DNA from: Cytobacillus massiliigabonensis
GTDB lineage: Bacteria; Bacillota; Bacilli; Bacillales; Cytobacillaceae
Reading direction: 5' to 3'
Length of the DNA: 56,000 bases
Assembly (NCBI RefSeq): GCF_900199725.1
Contig: NZ_LT904904.1
Location: 1-56,000, forward strand
The notes beneath the pieces were generated by a model. It had not been told where the DNA came from. It did not search any database and was given only the letters and a program-made list of their open reading frames with translations. The translations under genes and the position numbers were made by a program. Shown here piece after piece: positions 31,133-40,656 of this stretch (position 1 is its first letter; the number at the start of each line of letters is the position of its first letter).

Positions 31133-31225
31133 GCTATCCCAATTAAAAATGGTATACTTTATCATACTGAAACTCGCAATCGGCTTGTCAGTCCGCTTTC
31201 ACCAACAATTCACAATAATTAGAAA

Positions 31226-31258
31226 TAGAAAAACGCTTTGGATGATCGTCCAAAGCCT
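31226..31258 (-). terminator. fin terminator
   Basis: Seven-base-pair stem GCTTTGG/CCAAAGC followed by GTTTTTC on the minus strand, two bases after the fin stop. Confidence 0.85.
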
Positions 31259-31259
31259 A

Positions 31260-31490
31260 TTATTGAATCAAGAAGTCATGTTCGTGAAAATCAGGATTGC
31301 GCTCTAACAGTTCATGGCAATCTTCGCAAATTGCTTTTACTTGAAGATCCCCTGACTGATCATATGAAATCATTTCCTGCCTTTCAGAATGATTTAGTAG
31401 ATGAAATCCTAGAGAGTCCGTGTTTATCGCTGTATTTTCAATTGTTCCTATTTTCACTCCACAATGACGGCAATGATAATGTATAGCCAT
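31260..31490 (-). CDS. fin: anti-sigma-F factor Fin (YabK)
   Basis: Small forespore protein that helps shut off sigma-F when sigma-G takes over, by binding sigma-F. The 76 residues have two CxxC pairs, CRHC near the N-terminus and CEDC near residue 55, expected to hold zinc. GGGAGGG lies six bases before the ATG. A strong sigma-G type promoter lies upstream. Located between pth and mfd as in B. subtilis. Confidence 0.93.
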   Translation of the reverse strand: MAIHYHCRHCGVKIGTIENTAINTDSLGFHLLNHSERQEMISYDQSGDLQVKAICEDCHELLERNPDFHEHDFLIQ

Positions 31491-31524
31491 GCCTGTCCCT
31501 CCCTGCCAAACAGTTCAATACTAT

Positions 31525-31554
31525 TAGTATGAACGCATTGGTATGAACTTATTC
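31525..31554 (-). promoter_or_regulatory. fin promoter (sigma-G/F type)
   Basis: Minus strand GAATA (31550-31554), 18-base spacer, CATACTA (31525-31531). Both elements match the sigma-G consensus GHATR and CATNNTA exactly. It starts transcription about 30 bases before the fin start codon. Confidence 0.75.
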
Positions 31555-31637
31555 ATTAGGGGTACAGTTAGCATACAGTAGCATTCTTAAATTTAAAGAT
31601 ATATTATTTTATGATACTAATAAAAAAATATGATGGA

Positions 31638-32198
31638 TTACTGATTATATTCATTCATGATATGTAGAAATGGCTTGGATATCCAATCCTCACAGGCATT
31701 TGCGCATTTTAAAATAACCCCAGCCAATACTTCCTGCTCCTCATTCGTAAATCTCCCTAATACATAGTCTGGAACTTTCATTCCGCTAGGGGGTCTGTCA
31801 ATTCCTACTCTTATTCTGTTAAACTCCTGTGTTCCTAAATGGGCGATGGTTGATTTTATTCCATTGTGACCGCCCGCACTGCCCTTTTGCCTCAATCTAA
31901 TTTTCCCTACTGGCAAATCTAAATCATCATAAATAACAACAAGCTCCTCATCTTCTATTTGAAAATAGTCCATTAGAGCTGCAATAGATTCCCCTGATAA
32001 ATTCATATAGGTAAGAGGCTTTAACAAGTATACTTTTTCCCCATGTACATGACCAACACCGTAGACTCCTTGAAATTTTGCCTGGTTTAGCGGAATATTC
32101 AATCGATCAGAAAGTGCATCGATTACCTCGAACCCAATATTGTGCCTTGTCTTTTCATACTGCTTTCCTGGGTTTCCTAGTCCAACAATTAGTTTCAT
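31638..32198 (-). CDS. pth: peptidyl-tRNA hydrolase
   Basis: Recycles peptidyl-tRNAs released from ribosomes; essential, and known as SpoVC in B. subtilis. The 186 residues show [20 protein letters not shown], with the catalytic histidine, then [31 protein letters not shown] and [13 protein letters not shown] at 32198 with GGTGGGA upstream gives the family length; the 16 codons before it are not conserved and contain the binding site. Follows ctc. Confidence 0.97.
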   Translation of the reverse strand: MKLIVGLGNPGKQYEKTRHNIGFEVIDALSDRLNIPLNQAKFQGVYGVGHVHGEKVYLLKPLTYMNLSGESIAALMDYFQIEDEELVVIYDDLDLPVGKIRLRQKGSAGGHNGIKSTIAHLGTQEFNRIRVGIDRPPSGMKVPDYVLGRFTNEEQEVLAGVILKCANACEDWISKPFLHIMNEYNQ

Positions 32199-32225
32199 TT
32201 TCCCACCATCTTTATATATATTGCC

Positions 32226-32271
32226 TAAAAAGAAGGGGCTGACCAATTATTTCAGGCCAGTCCCTTCTTAT
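32226..32271 (-). terminator. ctc terminator
   Basis: Long stem AAGAAGGGACTGGCC with GGTCAGCCCCTTCTT (minus strand, one mismatch) followed by TTTTTA. Separates ctc from pth at least partly. Confidence 0.85.
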
Positions 32272-32298
32272 CGGGCAAGGCTTTATCCCTTCTAGCCT

Positions 32299-32934
32299 TT
32301 ATTCTTCACTGCTTTTCGTTTCTCTGCCTTCCTCATTATCAGGAGTTCCAGGCTCTTGTTCTTCGCCGCTATTTATTTCTGCTTCCTGTCTAGGAGGAAG
32401 GATGGAGGCAACAACTTCCTCGTCGCCATCAGTTATTGTATAACCGCTATTCGTTTGAATATCAGCAATGGTAAGTGTTTCATTTACTTGGAGATTCGAA
32501 ACATCGATATCAACCGATTGAGGAATGTTATCAGGCGTTGCAGTAACAGTAAGCTCATGCATAGCTTGCTGCATCACACCGCCATCTTTAACTCCTGGTG
32601 CATCTCCAACTAGATTGATTCGCACATTGGCTGTTATTTCCTTCGACATATCCACTGCAAGAAAGTCAACATGGATTACTTCATGTTTAATCGGGTCTGC
32701 CTGATAATCACTTAATACTACATTATGTTTGTTCCCATCCAATTCTAATGAAATAACGCCATTTCTTCCTACTTTCCGAATGACCTTAGTAAAATCAGCT
32801 TCGCTTACATAAATAGACTTGCTGTCCAATTTTGCTCCATAGAATACAGCTGGAATATTTCCATCCTGGCGTATACGAGTTAAAGCAGATCCTCGAAATT
32901 CTTTTCTCTCCTGTGCTTGCAATACAGTTGTCAT
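32299..32934 (-). CDS. ctc: ribosomal protein L25/Ctc general stress protein
   Basis: Binds 5S rRNA in the 50S subunit; in B. subtilis it is a sigma-B general stress protein. The 211 residues have an N-terminal L25 5S-binding domain (about 1-90, RKEFRGSALTRIRQDGNIPA, VFYGAKLDSKSIYV) and a C-terminal TL5-type domain (HEVIHVDFLAVDMSKEITAN, MHELTVTATPDNIPQSVDI), then an acidic tail. ATG at 32934 has AAGGGG eight bases upstream. A sigma-B promoter precedes it. Confidence 0.95.
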   Translation of the reverse strand: MTTVLQAQERKEFRGSALTRIRQDGNIPAVFYGAKLDSKSIYVSEADFTKVIRKVGRNGVISLELDGNKHNVVLSDYQADPIKHEVIHVDFLAVDMSKEITANVRINLVGDAPGVKDGGVMQQAMHELTVTATPDNIPQSVDIDVSNLQVNETLTIADIQTNSGYTITDGDEEVVASILPPRQEAEINSGEEQEPGTPDNEEGRETKSSEE

Positions 32935-32983
32935 CAATTGATCCCCTTCCTCATTTTATAATCTAAGACACTCTATATAAAAA

Positions 32984-33009
32984 ATGCCCTAAAATGAGGA
33001 AAACTAAAC
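32984..33009 (-). promoter_or_regulatory. ctc promoter (sigma-B)
   Basis: Minus strand GTTTAG (33004-33009), 14-base spacer, GGGCAT (32984-32989), against the sigma-B consensus GTTTAA and GGGTAT. The gene is a classic sigma-B target in B. subtilis. Confidence 0.7.
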
Positions 33010-33049
33010 CTTCAAGTTCAAAATCAGAGACATCAAAAGATGCAATAAT

Positions 33050-33077
33050 AGCAGGCTTACACTTATGCAGGCCTGCT
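33050..33077 (-). terminator. inverted repeat, possible prs terminator
   Basis: AGCAGGC (33071-33077 on the minus strand) pairs with GCCTGCT (33050-33056) around a 14-base loop. The downstream T content is poor on the minus strand (ATTATTGC) and better on the plus strand (GATTTTTA), so direction and function are unsure. Confidence 0.3.
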
Positions 33078-33111
33078 GATTTTTATCGGATAAGAAAGTA
33101 TTACATTTATC

Positions 33112-33272
33112 GAGCGGAGAACTGTCTAGCTCCAGCGCATAGCGCCTATTGGACTTTCCGCCCCCTTCAACGATAAGTCAACATCGAATCGCTATCACTC
33201 TTCGTGTGTTCTTTTGTCTCGTCGGAGCGGTCCAGTCCATACGACGCTAAGCAAGGCACTTACGCTTTTCTT
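33112..33272. repeat. second-family dispersed repeat between ctc and prs
   Basis: Starts AGCGGAGAACTGTCTAGCTC and ends near GGCACTTACGCTTTTC. Segments TGTCTAGC, ACATCGAATCGCTATC and GTGTGTTCTTTTGTCTCGTC match, in order, the reverse complement of the element at 40693-40845, so the two are copies in opposite orientation. No open frame or RNA gene is apparent. Confidence 0.7.
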
Positions 33273-33276
33273 TCTA

Positions 33277-34233
33277 TTAATCGAAAAGCGTGCTTACTGA
33301 TTGCTCTTCATGAACGCGAATGATCGCTTCTCCAATTAAAGGTGCTACAGATAGCTCAACAATTTTATCAATTTTCTTTTCTTCAGGGAGAGCAATTGAA
33401 TTTGTAACCACTAATTCTTTAATATTTGAATTCTGAATTCTTTCAATTGCAGGGCCTGATAATACTGGATGTGTACAACATGCATATACTTCTGATGCCC
33501 CATTTTCGATTAGCGCATTGGCAGCAAGGGTAATCGTTCCAGCTGTATCGATGATATCATCGATTAGAATCGCCACTTTTCCATCAATATTACCTACGAT
33601 ATTCATCACTTCAGCAACATTTGGCTTTGGACGGCGCTTATCAATGATCGCAATCGGAGCCTTTAGGCGCTCTGCCATTTTACGTGCACGTGTTACTCCG
33701 CCATGGTCAGGAGATACAATGACAACATCTCCATCCATTGCCTTTTTCTTAAAGTACTCTGATAAAATTGGCACACCCATTAAGTGATCAATTGGAATAT
33801 CGAAGAATCCTTGAATTTGAGGTGCATGTAAATCAAGAGTAATCACACGAGTTGCTCCAGCAGTTTCAAGAAGATTAGCTGCTAATTTAGCAGTAATAGG
33901 TTCACGTGCTCTTGCTTTTCTGTCTTGACGAGCATATCCATAATACGGCATAACAATATTAATTGTTTTAGCAGAAGCGCGTTTTAAAGCATCGATCATA
34001 ATTAAAAGTTCCATTAAGTGCTCATTTACTGGAGAGCTTGTTGATTGAATTACATATACATCACAACCGCGAATACTTTCTTCAATGTTGATCTGAATTT
34101 CTCCATCGCTAAAACGCTGTACTGAGCACTTCCCTAATTCCACTCCAATTACACTTGCAATTTCCTGTGCTAAGCCGCGGTTTGAGTTAAGACTAAAAAC
34201 CTTTAAATTAGGATCTAAATATTGATTAGACAT
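33277..34233 (-). CDS. prs: ribose-phosphate pyrophosphokinase
   Basis: Makes PRPP from ribose 5-phosphate and ATP for nucleotide, histidine and tryptophan synthesis. The 318 residues include the ATP flexible loop [38 protein letters not shown] with the metal site, [12 protein letters not shown] and the PRPP loop [14 protein letters not shown] (about 218-231). Sixteen bases after glmU, the conserved glmU-prs pair. Confidence 0.98.
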   Translation of the reverse strand: MSNQYLDPNLKVFSLNSNRGLAQEIASVIGVELGKCSVQRFSDGEIQINIEESIRGCDVYVIQSTSSPVNEHLMELLIMIDALKRASAKTINIVMPYYGYARQDRKARAREPITAKLAANLLETAGATRVITLDLHAPQIQGFFDIPIDHLMGVPILSEYFKKKAMDGDVVIVSPDHGGVTRARKMAERLKAPIAIIDKRRPKPNVAEVMNIVGNIDGKVAILIDDIIDTAGTITLAANALIENGASEVYACCTHPVLSGPAIERIQNSNIKELVVTNSIALPEEKKIDKIVELSVAPLIGEAIIRVHEEQSVSTLFD

Positions 34234-34249
34234 GTTGAGCCTCCATCGA

Positions 34250-35623
34250 TTATTTCTTTCTGTTCAGTTTCTCTGCATAATTCTCTTTATTCACTTGACG
34301 CGCTCTCGCAATTGACAACGCTTCCCCAGGTACATCTTCTGTGATTGTAGAACCAGCTGCTACGTAGGCGTTCTTGCCAATCGTTACAGGTGCTACAAGA
34401 TTGGAATTACAGCCAACAAAAACGCCATCCTCGATTTTTGTCAAAAATTTATTTTTCCCATCGTAATTAACAGTTATTGTACCACAGCCAATATTCACAT
34501 CTCTGCCAACCTCAGCATCACCAATATAACTTAGATGTGAAGCTTTGCTTCCTTCACCAAAGATAGCCTTTTTCACCTCAACAAAGTTGCCGATCTTTAC
34601 ATTGCCGTGAATTTCAGATTTTGGACGAATATGAGCAAATGGTCCAATTTGCACATCATTTCCTATTCGACTATTAAATGCAGCGGATTGACGTATAACT
34701 GTATGATCTCCTACTTCACAATCAGCAATTTCACTATGTGGACCAATCACACAATCAGAGCCAATTATCGTATTTCCAGAAAGGATTGTTCCTGGGTATA
34801 ATATTGTATCCATTCCAATTATAACATCTGGACCGATATATGTATTTAATGGGTCAATAATTGTCACACCATTTTTCATATGAAATTCATTGATCCGTTT
34901 TTTCATAAATTTCTCTGCATCGGAAAGTGCTAAACGATCATTCACACCAAGTGTTTCTTCGAAATCTTCCGTTTGATAGGCCGTAACGATTTCTTGATCA
35001 CCTTTTAATATTTCAATCACATCAGGAAGATAGTATTCACCTTGTACATTATCATTGCTTACTCGATTTAGCGCACTAAATAATGCCTTATTGTCAAAAC
35101 AATAGGTTCCTGAATTAATTTCCTGAATTTCTCGTTCTGTTTCTGTTGCATCTTTGTGTTCAACAATTTTTTCTACATGCCCATTTTCACCGCGAACAAT
35201 GCGACCATACCCAGAAGGATCATCCGCTAATACAGTTAGGACCGTAGCCTTTGCCTTTGTCTTTTCATGGTGGTTAAGGAGTGCTTCCATTGTTTCATGT
35301 TTAATCAGCGGTGTATCACCGCATACAACAATCGTTACTCCTTCTTTTTCTCCTAGTATATCCTTTGCTTGCATAACAGCATGAGCTGTTCCCAGCTGCT
35401 CTTTCTGCAAGGCATACAATATGCTATCACCAAGCTGTGTCTGAACCTGTTCCGCTCCATGCCCGATAATGGTAACTATTTCCTCTATATTAAGCTTTGA
35501 AACTTGATCAACTACATGTTGAACCATTGGTTTACCGCAAACGGGATGAAGGACTTTATAAAGTTTTGATTTCATTCTTGTCCCTTGGCCCGCGGCTAAT
35601 ATAACCGCATAACGATTAGACAT
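34250..35623 (-). CDS. glmU: bifunctional UDP-N-acetylglucosamine pyrophosphorylase / glucosamine-1-phosphate acetyltransferase
   Basis: Makes UDP-GlcNAc for cell wall synthesis in two steps. The 457-residue protein has the N-terminal uridyltransferase ([37 protein letters not shown]) and, from about residue 250, a C-terminal left-handed beta helix of hexapeptide repeats ([32 protein letters not shown]) that carries the acetyltransferase. ATG at 35623 with TGGAGGC upstream gives the B. subtilis length (456). Confidence 0.98.
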   Translation of the reverse strand: MSNRYAVILAAGQGTRMKSKLYKVLHPVCGKPMVQHVVDQVSKLNIEEIVTIIGHGAEQVQTQLGDSILYALQKEQLGTAHAVMQAKDILGEKEGVTIVVCGDTPLIKHETMEALLNHHEKTKAKATVLTVLADDPSGYGRIVRGENGHVEKIVEHKDATETEREIQEINSGTYCFDNKALFSALNRVSNDNVQGEYYLPDVIEILKGDQEIVTAYQTEDFEETLGVNDRLALSDAEKFMKKRINEFHMKNGVTIIDPLNTYIGPDVIIGMDTILYPGTILSGNTIIGSDCVIGPHSEIADCEVGDHTVIRQSAAFNSRIGNDVQIGPFAHIRPKSEIHGNVKIGNFVEVKKAIFGEGSKASHLSYIGDAEVGRDVNIGCGTITVNYDGKNKFLTKIEDGVFVGCNSNLVAPVTIGKNAYVAAGSTITEDVPGEALSIARARQVNKENYAEKLNRKK

Positions 35624-35697
35624 AAACGCAGCCTCCATTCCAAAATATATCTTTAACTCGAAAAGCCATCACAATGATATCCTTTTTATCCATTAAA

Positions 35698-35726
35698 AAT
35701 ATATCTTAATTAAGCATCTATTTCAA
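35698..35726 (-). promoter_or_regulatory. glmU-prs promoter (sigma-A)
   Basis: Minus strand TTGAAA (35721-35726), 17-base spacer, TATATT (35698-35703), about 75 bases before the glmU start. Confidence 0.6.
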
Positions 35727-35857
35727 GGAAGGAAAAAAACTACTTATATTTGTCAATTTAATGAACATTTTTCAAGAGGGCAGGTTTAGATGGAAACAAA
35801 AGGGGGTATTGATAGAAAAGGAGAGAAGTGAATTTTATCTTTTAAAAAAAGAGCCAA

Positions 35858-35889
35858 TAAAAAGAGCCATACTTTGGAAGTAGGCCCTT
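35858..35889 (-). terminator. spoVG terminator
   Basis: Minus strand AGGGCCTACTT pairs with AAGTATGGCTC (one bulge) followed by TTTTTATTGG, 14 bases after the spoVG stop. Confidence 0.8.
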
Positions 35890-35902
35890 GATGTTTATTT
35901 GT

Positions 35903-36193
35903 TTAGGAAGCTCCAGCTTCTTCGAATTCAACTTCTAATTCACCTAAACGGTGGTATTCTGATAATACAGCTTCCTGGATTTTGCCTCTAGTTCCGGAGT
36001 TAATCGGGTGAGCGATATCTCTAAATTCACCATCTGGAGTACGCTTGCTTGGCATCGCAACAAATAGACCGTTATTCCCATCAATCACTCGAATATCGTG
36101 AACAACAAATTCATGATCTAAAGTAATGGATGCAATAGCCCTCATCCGACCATCTGTATTAACACGGCGTAATCTTACGTCAGTTACTTCCAT
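35903..36193 (-). CDS. spoVG: SpoVG RNA-binding regulator
   Basis: Small RNA-binding protein involved in septation control and sporulation. The 96 residues begin [20 protein letters not shown], continue [20 protein letters not shown] and [16 protein letters not shown], all strongly conserved. ATG at 36193 lies eight bases after AGGTGG; an in-frame start ten codons earlier overlaps that region and is not conserved. A sigma-H promoter precedes it; in B. subtilis it is also repressed by AbrB, encoded in this window. Confidence 0.97.
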   Translation of the reverse strand: MEVTDVRLRRVNTDGRMRAIASITLDHEFVVHDIRVIDGNNGLFVAMPSKRTPDGEFRDIAHPINSGTRGKIQEAVLSEYHRLGELEVEFEEAGAS

Positions 36194-36234
36194 CCTGTTC
36201 ACCACCTTTACGAGAAGATACAAACCTAGTGTAT

Positions 36235-36263
36235 AAATTCAACATAATTCTTGTTTCTCCTTC
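36235..36263 (-). promoter_or_regulatory. spoVG promoter (sigma-H)
   Basis: Minus strand GAAGGAGAA (36255-36263), 11-base spacer, GTTGAATTT (36235-36243), against sigma-H RNAGGAWWW and RNNGAATWW: one mismatch in the -35, none in the -10. The A/T-rich stretch just upstream suits AbrB binding. Confidence 0.8.
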
Positions 36264-36431
36264 TTTAAGTCGAAAAAAATTTTCGAATTATTCAGTTGAA
36301 AGAGCAAGATGTCATATTTTCCCTTATATTCCCTCATTCATTATGACTAGTTTCTTGTAATAATATACAAAAATATTTTAATTTATAAATAATTCGTCCT
36401 ATAAAAACCATACACCTTTAGCTAATAAAAG

Positions 36432-36468
36432 AAAAAACAAGCTTATCTGATAAATTAAGCTTGTTTTT
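36432..36468 (-). terminator. purR-ridA terminator
   Basis: Perfect inverted repeat AAAAACAAGCTTA/TAAGCTTGTTTTT with the T run on the minus strand, about 12 bases after the ridA stop. Confidence 0.9.
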
Positions 36469-36479
36469 AGACCAGCAAT

Positions 36480-36854
36480 TTATTTAACTAGAGCAATCAC
36501 TTCAATTTCAACTAATGCATCCTTAGGAAGTTTAGCCACCTCTACACAAGAACGAGCTGGCTTATGGGTATGAAAGTATTCTCCATATACTTCATTAATA
36601 GCAGCGAAATCATTCATACTTTGAATAAACACCGTTGCTTTTACAACTGTATCTAAGGAAGCTCCAGCCTCTTCAAGTACTGCCTTGAGGTTTTTAAATA
36701 CTTGATGAGTTTGAGCCTTTACATCACCTTCAACCATTATACCTTCAGCCGTAAGCGGAATTTGTCCAGAACTATAAAACAAATTATTTACTATAATTCC
36801 TTGTGAATAAGGACCAATTGCTGCTGGAGCCATGTTTGTTTGAATCGCTTTCAT
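36480..36854 (-). CDS. ridA: RidA-family 2-iminobutanoate/2-iminopropanoate deaminase (YabJ)
   Basis: Hydrolyses reactive enamine/imine intermediates made by PLP enzymes. The 124 residues carry [46 protein letters not shown] and the conserved arginine in [20 protein letters not shown]. Its ATG overlaps the purR stop by four bases, so translation is coupled; YabJ is needed for purine repression in B. subtilis, which fits. Confidence 0.96.
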   Translation of the reverse strand: MKAIQTNMAPAAIGPYSQGIIVNNLFYSSGQIPLTAEGIMVEGDVKAQTHQVFKNLKAVLEEAGASLDTVVKATVFIQSMNDFAAINEVYGEYFHTHKPARSCVEVAKLPKDALVEIEVIALVK

Positions 36855-37693
36855 ACTGATTTTCCCCCTTCTAAAGATCTTTTGAAGTAATTACCTTCAC
36901 CTACATTGATTTTTTTCTCTTTTACATCAACATCTGAAAGCCTAACAAGGGATAGATATTCATCTACGAGCCTCTTTTCCGCTTTCTCTGCTTCAACTAA
37001 AACGGCAATTCCGGCAACATATGCCTTAAACTCTTCCAGCATACTAACCATCCCATTGACTGTCCCGCCTGCCTTCATAAAATCGTCAACAATCAAAACC
37101 CTTGAACCTTCTTCAAGGCTTCTCTTGGAAAGCAGCATTGTTTGAATACGTTTGGCAGAGCCTGATACATAATTGATGCTTACAGTTGAGCCTTCTGTCA
37201 CCTTACTATCCCTTCTAACGATGACGACAGGAACATTTAAATAATTTGCCACTGCGTAGGCTAAAGGAATTCCTTTTGTAGCAACTGTCATAACTACATC
37301 AATCTTTGTATCAGCAAAAGCAGAAGCAAACAAACGGCCTGCCCGCTGGACAATGGTTGGGTCACCTAATATGTCTGTCATATATAAATATCCGCCGGGC
37401 AATAGCCTTTCAGGACTGGCAATTAACTCACAAAGCTCTTTAATAAATGACCTAGCCTCTTCATCCGACACCTTTACATGGAACCGTACCCCGCCTGCAG
37501 CACCAGGCACTGTTTGTAAAGTACCAATGTGCCTTTGTTCAAATGTCTCCTTAATAATAGCTAAATCTTCGCTAATGGAAGACTTGGCTGATCCATATCT
37601 TTCTGAAAAGAATGTTAAAGAAACTAATTGGTGTGGATGCTCTAGTAAATAATTCGTCATGTCAATTAAACGTTCACTTCGACGAAATTTCAT
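36851..37693 (-). CDS. purR: purine operon repressor PurR
   Basis: Represses purine genes unless PRPP is high. The 280 residues have an N-terminal winged helix ([39 protein letters not shown]) and a phosphoribosyltransferase-like domain that binds PRPP with [17 protein letters not shown] (about 200-215). The second of two adjacent ATGs, 37693, is the conserved start (MKFRRS) and lies seven bases after GGGGG; 37696 is possible. Probable PurBoxes just upstream suggest it controls itself. Confidence 0.96.
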   Translation of the reverse strand: MKFRRSERLIDMTNYLLEHPHQLVSLTFFSERYGSAKSSISEDLAIIKETFEQRHIGTLQTVPGAAGGVRFHVKVSDEEARSFIKELCELIASPERLLPGGYLYMTDILGDPTIVQRAGRLFASAFADTKIDVVMTVATKGIPLAYAVANYLNVPVVIVRRDSKVTEGSTVSINYVSGSAKRIQTMLLSKRSLEEGSRVLIVDDFMKAGGTVNGMVSMLEEFKAYVAGIAVLVEAEKAEKRLVDEYLSLVRLSDVDVKEKKINVGEGNYFKRSLEGGKSV

Positions 37694-37707
37694 CATAGGA
37701 CCCCCAA

Positions 37708-37755
37708 TAAATCCGAATATTTTATCGATAATATATCATTATTATCCGGATTTAA
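37708..37755. promoter_or_regulatory. pair of PurBox-like operators before purR
   Basis: The plus strand has AAATCCGAATATT at about 37709-37721 and the minus strand has AAATCCGGATAAT at about 37743-37755, facing each other. The PurBox consensus is AWWWCCGAACWWT; the boxes have one and two mismatches. The second overlaps the ispE stop codon. Confidence 0.55.
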
Positions 37756-38621
37756 TCAAGCATATGTCTTTCACCAAGCATTCTAACCGCAAAAACTTGA
37801 TCACAAAAACCTCTTAGCCCATTATAAATCCGTTGCATTCTTGAATCATGATGAACAAGCCCAAACACAGTCGGCCCACTGCCGCTCATCAATACTGCAT
37901 CCGCTCCGAAACGCTTCATTTGCTCTTTAATTTGAGCAACTTCAGGATGCAGAGCAAATGTTACATCTTCAAGAACATTGCCAACATGTCCGCAAACACC
38001 CTCATAATCTCCCTGTTCAATCGCACGAATCATTTCTTTTGTTTTCGGATGGTGAATCCCATTTATATTAAGCCTTCGATACACATCTGCTGTTGAAACG
38101 CCTATAAATGGCTTTGCCAATACGACCCAGCAAGTCGGAGCAGCCGGGAGTTTCGTTATTACTTCTCCGCGGCCAGTTGCAAGGGCAGTTCCCCCATACA
38201 CACAGAAGGAGACATCTGATCCAATCTCTGCACCTATTTCAGCAAGCTGATCAGCAGATAGTCCAAGTTCCCAAAGCTTGTTAAGCCCTCTTAATACAGC
38301 AGCAGCATCACTGCTGCCGCCCGCAAGGCCTGCTGCTACTGGAATCGTTTTTTCAATGGCAATCTCTACTCCGCTTTTCACATGAAATCGTTCTTTTAAA
38401 AGGAGAGCAGCCTGGTAGGCTAAATTCCGCTGATCATCCGGTACAAATCGATTATGTGATATAATTTTTATTTCATTTTGTTCTAATAAAGTTAATTCTA
38501 GGCGGTCCGCTAAGTCAATTGTTGTCATTATCATCTCAACTTCATGATAGCCATCTTCCCGTTTATGTAAAACATCTAATGATAAATTGATCTTCGCCGG
38601 TGCCTTCACCAAAAGCTTCAC
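37752..38621 (-). CDS. ispE: 4-diphosphocytidyl-2-C-methyl-D-erythritol kinase
   Basis: GHMP kinase of the MEP isoprenoid pathway. The 289 residues show [20 protein letters not shown], the ATP loop [20 protein letters not shown] (about 92-111), [20 protein letters not shown] and [13 protein letters not shown]. Next to purR and sspF as in B. subtilis; it has no terminator of its own before purR. Confidence 0.97.
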   Translation of the reverse strand: MKLLVKAPAKINLSLDVLHKREDGYHEVEMIMTTIDLADRLELTLLEQNEIKIISHNRFVPDDQRNLAYQAALLLKERFHVKSGVEIAIEKTIPVAAGLAGGSSDAAAVLRGLNKLWELGLSADQLAEIGAEIGSDVSFCVYGGTALATGRGEVITKLPAAPTCWVVLAKPFIGVSTADVYRRLNINGIHHPKTKEMIRAIEQGDYEGVCGHVGNVLEDVTFALHPEVAQIKEQMKRFGADAVLMSGSGPTVFGLVHHDSRMQRIYNGLRGFCDQVFAVRMLGERHMLD

Positions 38622-38745
38622 ATTTCCACCTACTTTATATATTTCAACGACTCCATTTTTTGTCCTATTTTACCACAAAACAACAAAAGTAAGACCTCTG
38701 ATCTAACTTTCGTCACAAATTATTTGTTTCACAGAATTTTCAAAA

Positions 38746-38774
38746 CAAAAAACCGAGGCGTATAACCCCGGTTT
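38746..38774 (-). terminator. sspF terminator
   Basis: Minus strand AAAACCGGGG pairs with CCTCGGTTTT around TTATACG, then TTGTTTTG. Confidence 0.8.
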
Positions 38775-38831
38775 TACACAGTGTTTTCAAATTAGTTAAT
38801 AATTAAGCAAACGAAAAAGCCATTAAAAAGA

Positions 38832-39017
38832 TTACTGGTTTTTCAGAAGACTTTGCTGTGCAATCTCAACTGCTCTTTTGACCATATTTCCTGCATCTCT
38901 GGCTGTTATGCCGCCCCACCCCTCTTTTTGGACGGTATCATAAAAGCCTAATTCCTTCGCAAGCTCCTCTTTAAACCCTTCAGACATAACCCCTCTTCTT
39001 CTGCCTATGATTAACAT
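38832..39017 (-). CDS. sspF: small acid-soluble spore protein SspF (alpha/beta type)
   Basis: Binds and protects DNA in the dormant spore. The protein carries [40 protein letters not shown] and [10 protein letters not shown], the alpha/beta SASP signature with the GPR cleavage site region. Start is uncertain: relatives begin M-GRRRG; here the only ATG before GRRRG, at 39017, directly abuts GGAAGGGG, while ATC (39011) and ATA (39008) codons sit six and nine bases from it. The sigma-G promoter start point near 39033 excludes the GTG at 39029. About 60 residues in any case. Confidence 0.93.
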   Translation of the reverse strand: MLIIGRRRGVMSEGFKEELAKELGFYDTVQKEGWGGITARDAGNMVKRAVEIAQQSLLKNQ

Positions 39018-39039
39018 CCCCTTCCACACTGTGTATGTT

Positions 39040-39068
39040 TAGTATGGAACAAATTTTCTTTTTCATGA
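39040..39068 (-). promoter_or_regulatory. sspF promoter (sigma-G)
   Basis: Minus strand TCATG (39064-39068), 17-base spacer, CATACTA (39040-39046). The -10 matches CATNNTA exactly; the -35 has one mismatch to GHATR. Confidence 0.7.
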
Positions 39069-39171
39069 AAGATATAGTTGACAGAGGTTAACTTCCACTC
39101 CGGTCAACGAAAGCTTTTTTGCTAAATATCTTTATTCACATAAATGTGTCCTATTATTTAAAAGACCAAAT

Positions 39172-39198
39172 AAAAAAGCCGCTGATTTCAGCGGCTCT
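39172..39198 (-). terminator. veg terminator
   Basis: GAGCCGCTG pairs with CAGCGGCTTTTTT on the minus strand with an AAAT-type loop, 20 bases after the veg stop. Confidence 0.9.
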
Positions 39199-39218
39199 TT
39201 GTGAAGCAAAAACATCTA

Positions 39219-39482
39219 TTAATTTAAAGCAACTTGTCCTGTTGTATCTTCGTAGAATGTAATTTGAACCGTTTCTGTTAAGACATCTGCATAGCTGTAA
39301 GATACGCGTTCAAACGCATTTTCTTCCTGATCTAACTCAATAACAAATACGGATGGGTACGTTTCAGCCAAAACACCTGAACGCTCAATCGTCTTTCTCC
39401 GTCCGCCATTGGCCTTGAGCAAAAGTCTTTTCCCAAGGTTTGAATCAAGAGCCTTTTTGATATCATTTAATGTTTTTCCCAT
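39219..39482 (-). CDS. veg: Veg protein, biofilm regulator
   Basis: 87-residue protein that in B. subtilis stimulates biofilm matrix genes through SinR. It is strongly conserved: [56 protein letters not shown] at 39482 has GAGGTGG five bases upstream. Two strong sigma-A promoters precede it, consistent with the very high vegetative expression for which the gene is named. Confidence 0.96.
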   Translation of the reverse strand: MGKTLNDIKKALDSNLGKRLLLKANGGRRKTIERSGVLAETYPSVFVIELDQEENAFERVSYSYADVLTETVQITFYEDTTGQVALN

Positions 39483-39503
39483 TCGGTCCACCTCACTATG
39501 TTA

Positions 39504-39532
39504 AGTATATCACGTTGACACAATGGAGTCAA
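39504..39532 (-). promoter_or_regulatory. veg proximal promoter (sigma-A)
   Basis: Minus strand TTGACT (39527-39532), 17 bases, TATACT (39504-39509), about 20 bases before the start codon. Confidence 0.6.
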
Positions 39533-39545
39533 ATTAAAAATATAA

Positions 39546-39575
39546 ATTATAACAGGAAATAAAAAAGATTGTCAA
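39546..39575 (-). promoter_or_regulatory. veg distal promoter (sigma-A)
   Basis: Minus strand TTGACA (39570-39575) and TATAAT (39546-39551), both perfect consensus, 18 bases apart. Confidence 0.7.
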
Positions 39576-39670
39576 TATATTTTAATCCGCAATTTCTTCT
39601 ATTTTTCAACATTTATAGGTTGCCCTTATACATAGGGAAATATGTAAGTTTACTTAACATTCTCTTCATG

Positions 39671-39706
39671 CAAAAAAAAATAAACCGTTTTATGCAGAAC
39701 GGCTTA
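39671..39706 (-). terminator. yabG terminator
   Basis: Minus strand AAGCCGTT pairs with AACGGTTT around an eight-base loop and is followed by ATTTTTTTTTG, four bases after the yabG stop. Confidence 0.85.
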
Positions 39707-39709
39707 AAA

Positions 39710-40594
39710 TCATGATTCAGTAATTTGTTCTCTATTATAAGGCATGCCTGTTCTCAGCACCCCTCTTGTCTCTATTCCCCCTAATCCTTTTTCTCCCGTT
39801 AATGTATTCCTTAAGACGTCCCAAACATTGATTCGCTCCATAAAGGGAGTAAAACTGATTTTTGCTACAATATAAACTGGATCAAGTGCATGGATGTTAA
39901 CCCGATAAGGTGAGCTTGCAAAGTTTGCTCCCGCATGAATAATGGATTCGAAGTGTGACTGACAAGCACCTGCAAAAATGACGAGCTGATCTAAATGAGG
40001 GACCTTTTTCCTTGCCTCTCTGACCGTTTGAACAAAATGTTTTGAATGCCTATATGCATTAATATCTGCTTTTTTCCCCTTTGCCTTTGAATATGAATCA
40101 TGCCCTGTAATAACCAAAATATCTGGCCTGTAGTAATCAATTAATTGCCCAATTTTGACTGGCATTTCCTTTTCATTACAATGGATACCTGTTACAGGAA
40201 CGCCGATTTTTTCATATAAGGACAAGCATTTTTCCAAATAGGCGGGGTCACCATCTAAATGCAGCACTCTTCCCGGAATCTGAAAATAATTGTAAGCTTT
40301 GTTGTACCCATCTGTTGCCTCATACTCTTGTCTCTGCTTAAGCAAATCTACATCCTGCTGAAATAGTTGAAGAGATTGTTCTTCTCTTGTGTAGATTTCC
40401 TTCGCCTTCTTTTCTCTCATCGACTGGCTAACTGCGAGTAAATCCTCAAGTGGAGCGTCCGCAACTAGCCTAATATCTTCCCCATATAAAATAGCAATTT
40501 TCTTGCCTTCTTGCTCTCGTATATCAATCACCCGAAACATAATATCACATTGATAAGAGACTCTTCCGACAATATCCATGATGTTTATGCTCAC
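39710..40594 (-). CDS. yabG: sporulation-specific protease YabG
   Basis: Cysteine protease that trims spore coat proteins. The 294 residues include VLHLDGDPAYLEKCL, RPDILVITGHDSYSKAKG with the catalytic histidine, LDQLVIFAGACQSHFESII with the candidate catalytic cysteine, and a highly conserved C-terminus. GTG at 40594 lies eight bases after GGAG and gives the family length (290 in B. subtilis); the longer open frame lacks conservation. A sigma-K promoter precedes it, matching late mother-cell expression. Confidence 0.94.
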   Translation of the reverse strand: MSINIMDIVGRVSYQCDIMFRVIDIREQEGKKIAILYGEDIRLVADAPLEDLLAVSQSMREKKAKEIYTREEQSLQLFQQDVDLLKQRQEYEATDGYNKAYNYFQIPGRVLHLDGDPAYLEKCLSLYEKIGVPVTGIHCNEKEMPVKIGQLIDYYRPDILVITGHDSYSKAKGKKADINAYRHSKHFVQTVREARKKVPHLDQLVIFAGACQSHFESIIHAGANFASSPYRVNIHALDPVYIVAKISFTPFMERINVWDVLRNTLTGEKGLGGIETRGVLRTGMPYNREQITES

Positions 40595-40656
40595 TGTTGT
40601 CACTCCATTTAGCCCTATACATATAAAGAGCGATCTATCGAATAATATTCTTTTCA

